A stretch of 64,000 nucleotides of DNA, taken from assembly GCA_965223095.1 (NCBI GenBank), contig OZ244979.1, positions 3,428,815 to 3,492,814 of the forward strand, written 5' to 3'. Within the stretch, counting starts at the first letter, position 1, and each line of letters begins with the position of its first letter. The DNA is from J054 sp965223095 (GTDB taxonomy: Bacteria > Pseudomonadota > Gammaproteobacteria > Steroidobacterales > GCA-2729495). Positions 19,710 through 29,722 of this stretch are shown piece by piece. The notes beneath the pieces were generated by a model, which was not told the DNA's origin, made no database searches, and was given only the letters and a program-made list of their open reading frames with translations. The translations under genes were made by a program, and so were the position numbers.

Positions 19710-19745
19710 TACTGGGGCCGTTTGACTATGTGGCGGAGAGGGAGG
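19678..19745. repeat. Perfect 32-bp inverted repeat joining the tandem repeat to tRNA-Ser
   Basis: Left arm 19678-19709 and right arm 19714-19745 are exact complements around a TACT loop. The right arm includes the last 15 nt of the tRNA-Ser gene; the left arm is the inverted copy belonging to the last repeat unit. Confidence 0.9.
19700..19723 (-). terminator. Probable terminator of tRNA-Ser
   Basis: The core of the inverted repeat is AAACGGCCCC, AGTA loop, GGGGCCGTTT on the minus strand: a GC-rich stem preceded by A and followed by T, directly after the tRNA. It would work in both directions. Confidence 0.65.
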
Positions 19746-19821
19746 GATTCGAACCCTCGAAGGGCTTTTAACCCTTACTCCCTTAGCAGGGGAGCGCTTT
19801 CGACCACTCAGCCACCTCTCC
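19731..19821 (-). tRNA. serX: tRNA-Ser(GCU)
   Basis: 91 nt including an encoded CCA. Acceptor stem GGAGAGG pairs with CCTCTCC, discriminator G. The anticodon stem CTCCC/GGGAG closes the loop CTGCTAA, anticodon GCT, and a long variable arm (serine type) and T-arm GGTTCGAATCC follow. Position after csrA matches the usual gammaproteobacterial order. Confidence 0.95.
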
Positions 19822-19945
19822 ATCTGTGATCAATCCCGTTTGAGACTGGGATTGTTATCGCGAGACGGCAGAGCTTGCCGTCGGGCGGCGCTTACCTTAA
19901 CTGATTCGCTGGGCGGACCAAAGCCCAAGGACCAGAATTTACCGT

Positions 19946-20158
19946 TTATTCGTTCACGGCTTCGGGCAGATCGTGGTCGCCGGCACCGTTCTGCTTCTCG
20001 CGGCAGATGCGCTCGTAGATTTCTTCTCGATGAACGGCGATTTCTTTCGGGGCTTTTACGCCCAAGCGAACTTGATTGCCTTTGACGCCCAGTACGGTGA
20101 CGTCTACTTCATTGCCGATGATGACGGTTTCACCAACTCGCCTCGTCAGAATGAGCAT
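19946..20158 (-). CDS. csrA: Carbon storage regulator CsrA
   Basis: RNA-binding post-transcriptional regulator that binds GGA-containing leaders. 70 residues, with the invariant MLILTRRVGE start and RLGVKAPKEIAVHREEIY core; the extended C-terminus is normal. Sits between alaS and tRNA-Ser as in many gammaproteobacteria. The 266 bp upstream must carry its promoter. Confidence 0.97.
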   Translation of the reverse strand: MLILTRRVGETVIIGNEVDVTVLGVKGNQVRLGVKAPKEIAVHREEIYERICREKQNGAGDHDLPEAVNE

Positions 20159-20424
20159 GCCCTTCCCCCTAGTTTTTTTCTTTTTTTACTGCGCGCCGAA
20201 TATGGGCGCCTCCCAAGCTGGCCGTTTCTAGTCGCCCCACACAAGCGTCACTGCTAAAGCGGCGGGACAAAAGACGGTGGAAGGTAATCAGTCTGGGCCT
20301 TTCTGGGGCGTGGGCTGCAGCTCTTCCTAAGCCGCTTGGGTGTTTGGGATCATACCGCAGCGCGGCGCAGCATTGCTAGCAAGAACGCGATGAATTTAGA
20401 AAAAGAAACTTTTAAAACAGCCGC

Positions 20425-23046
20425 TTATGAGCCCTTGTCCGCAGATTGGTTGAGTCTTTCGCTGATCCAGTCCGGCACCGAAGCCAGGGCGGCATCCAAA
20501 GCGGCGGGATTGTTGCCGCCGGCTTGGGCGAAATCGGGCCGGCCACCGCCCTTGCCGCCGACCTGCGCCGCCACGGCGTTCACTAAGTCGCCAGCCCGCA
20601 CGCGTTTGGTTAAATCTTTGCTGACGCCCGCGGCCAAACGCACCTTGCCGTCTTGGGTTGCGCAAGCCAAGACGACGGCCGCCGGGCCGAGCTTAGCCTT
20701 GAGCCCATCCAAGGTTGCCCGCAAAGTCTTCGCATCCAGGTCGTCGGCTACCCGTCGCGCCAGGACATTGATGCCGCCCAGTTGCAAAGCTTCGCTAGAT
20801 AGATCACCCGCGCCGGCCATTTTTGACTTGAGCTGCTGCAATTCTTTTTCTAGCTGGCGGTTACGTTCCAGACCCTGTTGAATACGACTTTCTAAATCGG
20901 TTCGACCTCCTTTGACCAAAGCCGTCAACCGACTCAGCAATTCATCGGCGGCTTCGACGACCTCAAGAGCACGGTCGCCCGTGGCGGCTTCAATGCGCCG
21001 CACACCCGACGCGATACCGGATTCTGAAATGATCTTGAAAAGACCGATGTCCCCCGCGCGCTGAACATGCGTACCCCCGCAAAGCTCCACGGAAGAGTCA
21101 CCCAGGCGCAGGACCCGCACCTGGTCCCCGTACTTTTCTCCAAACAGCGCCATGGCCCCGGCGGCGAGGGCATCGTCGTAGGACATCAGCAGGGTTTCCG
21201 CAGCGGCGTTGCGCCGAATTTCGGCATTAACGCGCCGCTCCACGGCCCTTAGTTCCGCACTGGTCATGGGCTCGTAGTGGGAAAAATCGAAGCGCAAACG
21301 ATCCGGCGCAACCAAGGAACCCTTTTGCGTCACGTGACTGCCCAATTCGACCCGCAAGGCAGAGTGCAGCAGATGTGTTGCGGAGTGATTGAGGGCCGTC
21401 GCCGCACGGCTGTCGGCGTCGACTTTGGCCGTCACGTCGACATCCTGACGAAAGCGACCGCTAGAACATTGACCCAGATGGACATGCGCTGAACCATTCT
21501 TAATGGTGTCGCTCACCTTAAAAGTGCTGCCATCCGCGGCGTGTATCTCGCCCACATCGCCCACTTGCCCGCCACTTTCCGCATAAAACGGCGTTTGATC
21601 CAAGACCAAGGCGCCGGCCTCTCCCGCGGACAGCGAGTCAGCCAGCTGCTGGTCTTTAATCACCGCCGTCACGCGCGCCTCACGCGCGAGTGCTTCATAG
21701 CCGGTAAAGCGCGTGCCGGCGGAAAGTTGCAGGCCGGAATCCTCGGCCATGGAAAACTTTTGCGCCGCCCGCGCACGCTCACGCTGGCCTCGCATGGCCG
21801 CCTCGAAACCAGACCGGTCAAGCTGCAAATTGCGCGCCCGCGCCACATCAGCCGTTAAATCGATGGGGAATCCGTAAGTATCGTAAAGCTTAAAAACAAG
21901 ATCACCCGGCAAGGTATCTCCAGAAAGCTCATCAAAGGATTGTTCAAGAATACGCATGCCCTGGGCCAAGGTCTCAGCAAAGCGATCTTCTTCAGTGCGC
22001 AACACTTTTTTCACATGGCCTTGCGCCTGCGCAAGCTCCGGATAAGCATCGCCCATTTCTCGCACCAAAGGACTGACCAAGGCATGAAAAAACGGCTCTT
22101 GCACGCCGAGTTCGTAGCCGTGCCGCAGGGCCCGACGAATTATTCGCCGCAATACATAACCGCGACCTTCGTTGCCCGGCAATACCCCGTCGGTAACTAA
22201 GAACGCACAAGCGCGGATGTGATCGGCGATCACGCGCAGGGACGGGGCATCACGATCCGTGGCTGTTACTTGCGTCGCGACATCATCGATAAGGCGCCGG
22301 AACAAGTCGATGTCATAGTTGCTGTGTACCGATTGCATAACCGCGGCGATGCGCTCCAAGCCCATACCGGTGTCCACCGACGGCTTGGGCAGATCAGTCA
22401 GCTGACCATCGGCCGACCGGTCGAATTGCATGAACACCAAATTCCAGATTTCTACGTAGCGATCGCCGTCTTCATCGGGCGAGCCCGGCGGTCCACCGGG
22501 AATACCTTCACCGTGATCGTAAAAAATCTCGGTACAAGGGCCACAGGGCCCAGTGTCACCCATGGACCAAAAATTGTCCTTCTCTCCCAAGCGGCCAAAG
22601 CGCTGCGGATCAACGCCAATCTCGTGCAACCAAATGTCCGCGGCTTCGTCATCGTCTTGGTACACCGTGACCCAAAGGCGCTCGGGAGAAATGGCCAATT
22701 CCTCGGTGATGAATTGCCAAGCGAAACGAATGGCATCTTGCTTGAAGTAATCACCGAAACTAAAATTACCCAGCATTTCGAAGAAGGTGTGATGACGGGC
22801 GGTGTAGCCTACGTTCTCCAAGTCGTTATGCTTGCCGCCAGCGCGCACACAACGCTGGGAACTCGCCGCGCGCGAGTAGTCGCGTGAGTCCTTACCGAGA
22901 AAAACGTCCTTAAACTGCACCATGCCGGCATTGGTAAACAACAAGGTCGGATCATTAGCCGGCACCAGGGGCGAACTGGGCACGAGCCGATGCCCTTGGC
23001 TCGCGAAGTAGTCCAGGAATAGTTGTCGCAGTTCAGATGTGGTCAT
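20425..23046 (-). CDS. alaS: Alanyl-tRNA synthetase
   Basis: 873 residues, full length. N-terminal class II aminoacylation core with TNAGMVQFKD and GKHNDLENVGYTARHHTFFEMLGNFSFGDYF-type motifs, then the editing domain with HSATHLLH and the zinc motif CGGTH, and the C-terminal DHHA1 domain (GGKGGGRPDFAQAGG). Lies 16 bp downstream of recX. Confidence 0.98.
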   Translation of the reverse strand: MTTSELRQLFLDYFASQGHRLVPSSPLVPANDPTLLFTNAGMVQFKDVFLGKDSRDYSRAASSQRCVRAGGKHNDLENVGYTARHHTFFEMLGNFSFGDYFKQDAIRFAWQFITEELAISPERLWVTVYQDDDEAADIWLHEIGVDPQRFGRLGEKDNFWSMGDTGPCGPCTEIFYDHGEGIPGGPPGSPDEDGDRYVEIWNLVFMQFDRSADGQLTDLPKPSVDTGMGLERIAAVMQSVHSNYDIDLFRRLIDDVATQVTATDRDAPSLRVIADHIRACAFLVTDGVLPGNEGRGYVLRRIIRRALRHGYELGVQEPFFHALVSPLVREMGDAYPELAQAQGHVKKVLRTEEDRFAETLAQGMRILEQSFDELSGDTLPGDLVFKLYDTYGFPIDLTADVARARNLQLDRSGFEAAMRGQRERARAAQKFSMAEDSGLQLSAGTRFTGYEALAREARVTAVIKDQQLADSLSAGEAGALVLDQTPFYAESGGQVGDVGEIHAADGSTFKVSDTIKNGSAHVHLGQCSSGRFRQDVDVTAKVDADSRAATALNHSATHLLHSALRVELGSHVTQKGSLVAPDRLRFDFSHYEPMTSAELRAVERRVNAEIRRNAAAETLLMSYDDALAAGAMALFGEKYGDQVRVLRLGDSSVELCGGTHVQRAGDIGLFKIISESGIASGVRRIEAATGDRALEVVEAADELLSRLTALVKGGRTDLESRIQQGLERNRQLEKELQQLKSKMAGAGDLSSEALQLGGINVLARRVADDLDAKTLRATLDGLKAKLGPAAVVLACATQDGKVRLAAGVSKDLTKRVRAGDLVNAVAAQVGGKGGGRPDFAQAGGNNPAALDAALASVPDWISERLNQSADKGS

Positions 23047-23062
23047 GACGGGGCAATGCTAC

Positions 23063-23521
23063 TCAGTCCAGCGCTTCAATGTCGCCCAGGGCATGACGAA
23101 TCTGCTCGCTGGTAAAGCCCCGATACTGCAAAAAACGCGCCTGGCGGGCGCGCTCTTTGAAATCTTCAGGACCTTCGGTGCCAAACTTCTTTTTTCGGGC
23201 AGCCCGGGCGGTCTCCTGCCAAGGATGCCCTGTTAGCGCATCTTCGGCCAGGGAAGAACTCACACCCCGTAACTCCAGCTCGCGACGAATACGCACCGGA
23301 CCCTGACCGCGACCGGCCCGATAAGTCACGAAGGACGAGGCAAATCGCGCATCGGATAGCAGCCCCTCGCCCTCCAAGGCTGCTAAGGTCACATCGATAT
23401 CTTCGGCAGCAACCTCGCGTTGCTGGAGCTTGCGCCGCAATTCGTCCCGCGAATGCTCCCGAATCGCGAGTAGATCCATGGCCATTCGGCGCGGCGAACG
23501 CGGCTGCTTTTTCCCCGCCAT
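23063..23521 (-). CDS. recX: RecA regulator RecX
   Basis: 152-residue three-helix-repeat protein that modulates RecA filaments. RecX hallmarks include AMDLLAIREHSRDELRRKL and FLQYRGFTSEQIRHAL at the C-terminus. Directly downstream of recA (30 bp) and upstream of alaS. Confidence 0.93.
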   Translation of the reverse strand: MAGKKQPRSPRRMAMDLLAIREHSRDELRRKLQQREVAAEDIDVTLAALEGEGLLSDARFASSFVTYRAGRGQGPVRIRRELELRGVSSSLAEDALTGHPWQETARAARKKKFGTEGPEDFKERARQARFLQYRGFTSEQIRHALGDIEALD

Positions 23522-23551
23522 CAGGATGGACTGGCCGACGGCGGCCTAGAC

Positions 23552-24601
23552 TTAGGCGACTTCGGCGTCGGAATCAGCCTCAGCGTCGGCACCCTCCTCA
23601 GTGGATACACTGTCTGGTAGCAAGCGGGCACGAACCTTGCCTTCAATCTCCGTGGCGATCTGCGGGTTATCCAACAGGAAGGTCCGGCTATTTTCTTTGC
23701 CCTGCCCGATGCGATCACCTTCGTAGCTATACCAAGCACCAGACTTGTCCACGATACTTTCGCGCACACCCATATCGATGATTTCGCCTTCGCGGGAAAT
23801 GCCCTGCCCATAAAGAATCTCAAACTCCGCCATCTTAAAAGGCGGCGCCACCTTGTTCTTCACGACCTTGACACGGGTTTGGTTACCGATGATCTCGTCA
23901 CCCTTCTTAATGGCACCGATGCGCCGAATATCCAGCCGCACCGAAGAATAGAACTTCAGGGCATTACCACCAGTGGTGGTTTCAGGACTGCCGAACATCA
24001 CACCAATCTTCATGCGAATTTGGTTAATAAAGATAACGATCGTATTGGACCGTTTGATATTGCCCGTCAGTTTACGCAGAGCCTGGGACATCAGCCGCGC
24101 TTGCAAACCCACATGCGTGTCGCCCATTTCACCCTCGATTTCCGCCTTGGGCGTCAGTGCCGCCACGGAATCGACGACGATCACGTCCACCGCGCCCGAG
24201 CGCACCAACAGATCGGTAATTTCCAAGGCTTGTTCGCCGGTGTCGGGTTGCGACACCAGCAAGTCTTCAACATTGACGCCGAGCTTTTCGGCGTACACCG
24301 GATCCAAGGCATGCTCGGCATCCACAAAGGCCGCCGTACCCGCCGCTTTCTGACATTCCGCCACCACTTGCAGCGTCAGCGTCGTCTTACCCGACGACTC
24401 GGGGCCATAAATCTCCACCACGCGGCCTTTGGGTAAGCCGCCGATGCCCAAGGCCACATCCAACCCTAAGGAGCCGGTGGAAATGACTTCCACATCCCGC
24501 GCCGCGCCGGCATCACCCATGCGCATGACAGAACCCTTGCCAAACTGCTTTTCAATTTGTCCCAGCGCCGCGGCTAGGGCTTTTTTGCGATTGTCATCCA
24601 T
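23552..24601 (-). CDS. recA: Recombinase RecA
   Basis: 349 residues, normal length. Walker A GPESSGKTT, Walker B VDVIVVDSVAAL, L2 region SPETTTGGNALKFY and an acidic tail. No canonical CTGT-N8-ACAG LexA box was found in the 125 bp upstream by eye. Confidence 0.98.
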   Translation of the reverse strand: MDDNRKKALAAALGQIEKQFGKGSVMRMGDAGAARDVEVISTGSLGLDVALGIGGLPKGRVVEIYGPESSGKTTLTLQVVAECQKAAGTAAFVDAEHALDPVYAEKLGVNVEDLLVSQPDTGEQALEITDLLVRSGAVDVIVVDSVAALTPKAEIEGEMGDTHVGLQARLMSQALRKLTGNIKRSNTIVIFINQIRMKIGVMFGSPETTTGGNALKFYSSVRLDIRRIGAIKKGDEIIGNQTRVKVVKNKVAPPFKMAEFEILYGQGISREGEIIDMGVRESIVDKSGAWYSYEGDRIGQGKENSRTFLLDNPQIATEIEGKVRARLLPDSVSTEEGADAEADSDAEVA

Positions 24602-24727
24602 GGTTAATGCTCACCGTGTGTTGAAGGTGGGAGGAAAGGCCTGAGCTTCGATTATTTCACAGATATCCGTCGCACACAGCCCGACAAAAACTTGAGCTTA
24701 ACGTGGTTATGGCTCGTGGGATGAGCC

Positions 24728-25237
24728 CTAGGAAAATCGCTGCAGCACCACATACTCGCGCGTACCCAGCCGCGACTCCACCAAAACGAAATCCCGCACG
24801 GGCCAGCTTACGGGCGGGAGTTGAGTCACCGGTGGTGCTCGCTGCACACCGCGACACAAGGTCACATGCGGACGAAACTTATGGCCAGGATTTGTACCGC
24901 CGATCATCCGCAAAGCAGCTTCTAGTTTCGCCCTTAAAGCTATGATTTTTTTGGGTGCTTGACTGGGGATCGCGCAATAAACTTTTGGCTTTGGCCAGTA
25001 GCTCAATTGATCGAAAACCAAATCTTCACAGACACCGGAGAGGCTGCGAGCGGCGCTAATAGTGTCATCCAGCTGCGTCGCCGGCACGGCCCCGAGAAAC
25101 GCCAAGGTAATGTGCAACTGCTTTGCGGGCTGTAGTCGACCACCGGCCGAGCGCACAGCTGCTCGGGTCGCCAGCCGCATCGCGCTCCTGGTCTTGTCGT
25201 CAGGCCACAAGGCAAAAAATAGACGGTGCTGCCCCAT
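24728..25237 (-). CDS. thpR: RNA 2',3'-cyclic phosphodiesterase ThpR
   Basis: 169 residues of the 2H phosphoesterase family: both HxTx motifs are present, HITL (about 43-46) and HVTL (about 125-128). Also known as 2'-5' RNA ligase. It follows pncC with only 4 bp between, in the usual recA-upstream neighbourhood. Confidence 0.9.
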   Translation of the reverse strand: MGQHRLFFALWPDDKTRSAMRLATRAAVRSAGGRLQPAKQLHITLAFLGAVPATQLDDTISAARSLSGVCEDLVFDQLSYWPKPKVYCAIPSQAPKKIIALRAKLEAALRMIGGTNPGHKFRPHVTLCRGVQRAPPVTQLPPVSWPVRDFVLVESRLGTREYVVLQRFS

Positions 25238-25241
25238 TGGG

Positions 25242-25739
25242 CTACTGGCTAAGCAAGCGCTGGGACAAGCCCACTAAAGCCCGCTGCACCGCTTGGCGGC
25301 GAACCGCTTCGCGATCCCCAGCAAAGCACGCCGATTGCGCGCTGGCCGTTGCTGCCCGGGCCCAAGCAAACCAAACCGTACCCACGGGCTTTTCGTCACT
25401 GCCCCCATCCGGTCCGGCGATACCTGTGATGGCGACGGCCAAATCCGCCTCGGCGGCCTGCAATGCGCCGGTGGCCATGGCCAGGGCCACCGCCTGACTC
25501 ACAGCCCCCGAATCAGCCAGCAAACTAGGCGAAACACCCAATTCATTCTGTTTCGCCGCGTTGCTATACGTCACATAGCCGCGATCAAACCATACCGAGC
25601 TCCCCGGCAGATCCGTCAGTACCTTAGCCAGCCAACCACCGGTGCAAGATTCCGCGGTCACCAACCGGCAGCCTCGCTGCAATGCCAGTTCGGCCAGTTC
25701 CGCGGCCAGGGTCTTGAGCTGCTCATCACTGGGCACCAT
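25242..25739 (-). CDS. pncC: Nicotinamide-nucleotide amidohydrolase PncC (CinA C-terminal type)
   Basis: 165 residues that correspond to the CinA C-terminal domain: LVTAESCTGGWLA, VTYSNAAKQNELGV, GIAGPDGGSDEKPVGTVW. Deamidates NMN in pyridine nucleotide recycling. Its start overlaps the end of the GT4 gene by 14 bp. Confidence 0.92.
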   Translation of the reverse strand: MVPSDEQLKTLAAELAELALQRGCRLVTAESCTGGWLAKVLTDLPGSSVWFDRGYVTYSNAAKQNELGVSPSLLADSGAVSQAVALAMATGALQAAEADLAVAITGIAGPDGGSDEKPVGTVWFAWARAATASAQSACFAGDREAVRRQAVQRALVGLSQRLLSQ

Positions 25740-26829
25740 GACGAATCTCCCCTAATACTTCTTGGTAGACCGCTAGATTGCCGGCCAGCATCGCCTCAAG
25801 GGAAAAATTCTCGGCGACATGCGCGCGGGCGCCGGCGGAAAGCCTCGTACGAAACGCCGCCTGCCGCAGCACCTGCTGGGACGCATCAATCAAAGCCTGC
25901 AAATCGTCTATGGGCACCAGCAATCCAGACTCTCCATGGGCCACGGCTTCACTCACACCGGCAATGCGAAACGCGACCACCGGCACACCCGCCGCCTGCG
26001 CTTCTAACAGCGCGACCCCGAGACCTTCGCGTCGCGCTGGATGTAACAATAGATCTAGATACCCAATAAATTTAATTAAATCAGGTTTATAGCCAGGAAA
26101 GCTAATGATTTCATTTAATTCGTTCTCGGCCACTTGTGCACGCAGTTGCGCTTCCAGCTCGCCACGACCAAACAAGATCAGCCGAAACTTCGGCACCACG
26201 CGCCGCAGTTTCTGCACTAGGGGAACGAGATGCGCCAGACCCTTGCGAGGAATTAATTGCGCCACCACGCCAACCACCAAGTCATCCGCCGCCAGGGAAA
26301 ACTCGTCTCTAAACCGCGCCTGGGTCCAAGTCGGTTGGCAAGACTCGACATCCACAGCGCTAACCACCCGGCGCAATTTGCCTGCAGGCACGCCCGCGGC
26401 GCGCAGCACCGCCTCAATACCGGCGGAAATCGCAACCACCCGGTGGCAAAGCGAATAGCGCAGGCGCCCAAGCCCCGGTAGATCCGGGTTATCGACCCGC
26501 CGCGACAGCACCACGGGATACCCCGCGGATCGCGCGGCGAGCAGACCCCAGGTATCGGCACCGCGACGACTGTGAATGTGGATCAAATCGGGTCGTACCG
26601 CTCGACTTATCTTTTTAAACGTCGGCCAAAGACGCACATCCAAATCGCCCGCGGCTCGCAATGGGCGCACATCGACACCGCGGGCGCGGCCCGCCTGTTC
26701 GACCTCGCTGTCCGCGAGACAAGCCAGGGTGCTGCGGCAACCCGCCGCCGGCAAGCCGGCGGCCAGTTCAATCGCCTGGCGGGCGCCGCCATAAAGATGC
26801 CTACCCGTTTCAAGGTGCAAAACATGCAT
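25726..26829 (-). CDS. GT4-family glycosyltransferase
   Basis: 367 residues, GT-B fold. N-terminal ETGRHLYGGARQAIELAAGL (sugar-acceptor side), C-terminal VAQLIPRKGLAHL and the donor motif HPARREGLGVALLEAQAAGVPVVAF with the E-x7-E pair. Likely adds a sugar to LPS, capsule or another glycan. Overlaps pncC slightly. Confidence 0.88.
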   Translation of the reverse strand: MHVLHLETGRHLYGGARQAIELAAGLPAAGCRSTLACLADSEVEQAGRARGVDVRPLRAAGDLDVRLWPTFKKISRAVRPDLIHIHSRRGADTWGLLAARSAGYPVVLSRRVDNPDLPGLGRLRYSLCHRVVAISAGIEAVLRAAGVPAGKLRRVVSAVDVESCQPTWTQARFRDEFSLAADDLVVGVVAQLIPRKGLAHLVPLVQKLRRVVPKFRLILFGRGELEAQLRAQVAENELNEIISFPGYKPDLIKFIGYLDLLLHPARREGLGVALLEAQAAGVPVVAFRIAGVSEAVAHGESGLLVPIDDLQALIDASQQVLRQAAFRTRLSAGARAHVAENFSLEAMLAGNLAVYQEVLGEIRHGAQ

Positions 26830-27108
26830 AGGCTAGGCCGAACCTACTTCCAGCAAGCCGCGCGCCGATATCAGCTCTAGTGGACCCGCACAGCCGCGGT
26901 TAACTTGCGGTCGAAAAACCGGCCCAAGAAAAATCTCGCGAGAAACAGCGGCTCGGATTAACTTCAGCCGGCGCATTAAATCAGCGAAAAAGCGTACGAG
27001 TAACTTAAATAAGTTCATTAACTTACAAGAGCTTCCTAAATACCTGAGCAAAAGACTCAAACACGATCATACCCCCAAGGGTTTGGCCGGCCGACTGCTT
27101 AAGGCAAT
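26830..27108. other. Intergenic region upstream of mutS and the GT4 gene
   Basis: 279 bp between divergent genes. A minus-strand frame of 75 codons (26833-27060) ends just before the glycosyltransferase, but it has no ribosome site and no recognised relatives; I do not call it. AT-rich stretch at 26985-27060 may hold promoters. Confidence 0.3.
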
Positions 27109-29715
27109 ATGGCGCTCATGAGCGCCGTCGCACCGCAAACGAGTCCCACCGCGAGCAAAGCGCACACGCCCATGATGCAGCAGTATCTGCGCATCAAGGC
27201 CGACTTCCCCGACAGCTTGCTCTTCTATCGCATGGGCGATTTCTACGAGTTGTTCTATGACGATGCCCGCCGGGCGGCAAAACTCATTGACATTACTCTC
27301 ACGGCGCGGGGTAAATCCGCGGGCGAAAGCATCCCCATGGCCGGGATTCCTTATCACGCGGCCGACACCTACCTGGCCAAACTCGTGCGGCAGGGTGAGT
27401 CCGTAGCCATTTGCGAGCAAATTGGCGATCCGGCCACCAGTAAGGGGCCGGTGGAACGGCAAGTTGTGCGCGTGGTCACGCCGGGTACTTTGACGGACGA
27501 GTCGCTGCTGGATGCCCGCCGCGACAATCTGGTGGTGGCCATTTGTCTGGATGATCCCAGACCGGGCCTTGCTTGGATCGACCTAAGCGCCGGGCGCTTT
27601 ACCTTGAGCGAACTGGCCGAGACCGACGCCTTAAGCGCCGAACTGGCCCGGCTAGAGCCGGCCGAATTGCTCGTGGCCGAAGACCAAACCCAGTTAGTAA
27701 CCGCCGATCACGCAGCCCTGCGGCAACTGCCACCGTGGCACTTTGACCTCGACACGGCCACCCGCAAACTATGCTCGCATTACCAGGTGCGTGACTTGAG
27801 TGGTTTCGGTTGCGCCCCGCTGTCCGGCGCCGTGCGGGCCGCGGGCTGCCTGCTTCAATACGTGAGCGACACGCAAAAAGGCGCACTGCCGCATCTCACG
27901 ACTCCTAGCACCCAGCGTCGCTCGGACACCCTGATGCTAGACGCCGCGACCCGCCGAAATCTAGAAATCGATAGCAGCTTGAGTGGGCGCGACACAGATA
28001 CCCTAGTCGGTATCTTCGACCGCTGCGCCACCACCATGGGCAGCCGGGCCCTGCGCCGCTGGCTGAACTTGCCACTGCGCGATCACAAACAGCTGCGCCG
28101 GCGGCACCAAGCCGTCGCGGCCCTGCAAGCTGCCGGCACCAAGACAAGGCGGGAATTGCTCAAACAGGTGGGTGACTTAGAACGCATTCTGACGCGCGTG
28201 GCTTTGCAAACGGCCCGCCCCCGCGATCTGGTACAACTGCGCACGGCCCTAGGGCGACTACCTGCACTGCGCGAGTCACTCCCTAAGGCTGGCACAGCCT
28301 TGATCGATGACTTGGCCGCAGACCTGCAAGACCAACCCGCGCTGCTGGACCGGCTGGAGCGCGCGCTGATCGACGAACCACCGCTACTCATTCGCGACGG
28401 CGGTGTCATCGCCGCGGGTTACGATGACGAATTGGACGAACTGCGCAGCATCAGCGGCGATGCCGACAACTATCTAATCGCCCTGGAAAAACGAGAACGA
28501 GAACGGACCGGGCTACCCTCACTAAAAGTAGGCTACAACCGGGTCCATGGTTACTTCATTGAGATCAGTAAGGCACAGTCGGCCAACGCCCCCGAAGACT
28601 ACACCCGGCGGCAGACGCTCAAGGGTGCCGAGCGCTATATCACGCCTGAATTAAAAAACTTCGAGGGCAAAGTTTTAAGCAGCCGCGAGCGAGCGCTGGC
28701 TTGCGAAAAACGTCTGTACCAGGCGTTACTCGAAGCTCACCTGCCGCTCTTGTCGGAACTGCAAGCCCTGGCCAAAGCCCTGGCCCAGCTGGATGTGCTA
28801 AACAATTTCGCCAGCCGGGCCACGGCATTAAATTTGAACTGCCCCCAACTCACCGACACACCGATGCTGGAGATCAACGCGGGACGCCATCCCGTGGTTG
28901 AGCAACTCTCGCCGACTCCGTTTGTGCCCAATGATTTATCAATGAACGCTCAACGCCACCTATTGATCATCACGGGCCCCAACATGGGCGGCAAATCCAC
29001 TTACATGCGCCAAGCGGCATTGATTGTGCTACTCGCCCACGTTGGGAGTTTTGTACCCGCCGATGCCGCCACCATCGGCCCCGTGGACCGCATTTTTACC
29101 CGCATTGGTGCCGCCGACGATTTGTCCGGCGGCCGCTCGACCTTCATGGTGGAAATGACCGAAACGGCCGACATCTTGAACAATGCCACCGAACAGAGCC
29201 TGGTGCTAATGGACGAAATTGGGCGCGGTACCAGCACCTTTGACGGCTTATCCCTAGCTTGGGCCACGGCAAGACATATCGGCGCAAAGCTGCGCGCCTT
29301 CACGCTGTTCGCCACACACTACTTTGAGCTGACCGCCCTTCCCGGTGAAATTTCCGGCTGCGCCAATCTGCATTTGGATGCCACCGAGCACGGCGATCGG
29401 CTGATCTTTCTGCACAGTGTAAAAGCGGGACCCGCCAACCAAAGCTACGGTCTGCAGGTCGCGCAATTGGCCGGCGTGCCGCAACGGGTCATCAGCCAGG
29501 CCCGGCAATACTTAAGGCAACTGGAAGAACAATCAGCCAAAATCCGCGCGCAAGCAACGCCACAGCAGGAATTGGATCTCGCAGCCACGCCCGAAAAAGC
29601 AATGCCCGCACACACTGAGCTTTTGGCTAGCCTTGATCTCGACAGCCTGAGTCCGCGCGAAGCGCTCGATAAACTTTACGAGTGGCAAAGCTTGTTCATG
29701 GAGCAAACTGAGTAG
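27109..29715 (+). CDS. mutS: DNA mismatch repair protein MutS
   Basis: 868 residues, full length. Mismatch-binding FYE motif in MGDFYELFYDDA (about 45), Walker A GPNMGGKSTYMRQ (about 623), DEIGRGTSTFDG (Walker B) and ATHYFEL. The C-terminal tetramerisation region is present. An internal ATG 3 codons in is an alternative start. Confidence 0.98.
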   Translation: MALMSAVAPQTSPTASKAHTPMMQQYLRIKADFPDSLLFYRMGDFYELFYDDARRAAKLIDITLTARGKSAGESIPMAGIPYHAADTYLAKLVRQGESVAICEQIGDPATSKGPVERQVVRVVTPGTLTDESLLDARRDNLVVAICLDDPRPGLAWIDLSAGRFTLSELAETDALSAELARLEPAELLVAEDQTQLVTADHAALRQLPPWHFDLDTATRKLCSHYQVRDLSGFGCAPLSGAVRAAGCLLQYVSDTQKGALPHLTTPSTQRRSDTLMLDAATRRNLEIDSSLSGRDTDTLVGIFDRCATTMGSRALRRWLNLPLRDHKQLRRRHQAVAALQAAGTKTRRELLKQVGDLERILTRVALQTARPRDLVQLRTALGRLPALRESLPKAGTALIDDLAADLQDQPALLDRLERALIDEPPLLIRDGGVIAAGYDDELDELRSISGDADNYLIALEKRERERTGLPSLKVGYNRVHGYFIEISKAQSANAPEDYTRRQTLKGAERYITPELKNFEGKVLSSRERALACEKRLYQALLEAHLPLLSELQALAKALAQLDVLNNFASRATALNLNCPQLTDTPMLEINAGRHPVVEQLSPTPFVPNDLSMNAQRHLLIITGPNMGGKSTYMRQAALIVLLAHVGSFVPADAATIGPVDRIFTRIGAADDLSGGRSTFMVEMTETADILNNATEQSLVLMDEIGRGTSTFDGLSLAWATARHIGAKLRAFTLFATHYFELTALPGEISGCANLHLDATEHGDRLIFLHSVKAGPANQSYGLQVAQLAGVPQRVISQARQYLRQLEEQSAKIRAQATPQQELDLAATPEKAMPAHTELLASLDLDSLSPREALDKLYEWQSLFMEQTE

Positions 29716-29722
29716 CCACCCA

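Noticed and set aside
24602..24727. LexA box upstream of recA
   Set aside because: CTGT occurs but no ACAG at the 8-bp spacing; not supported by eye.
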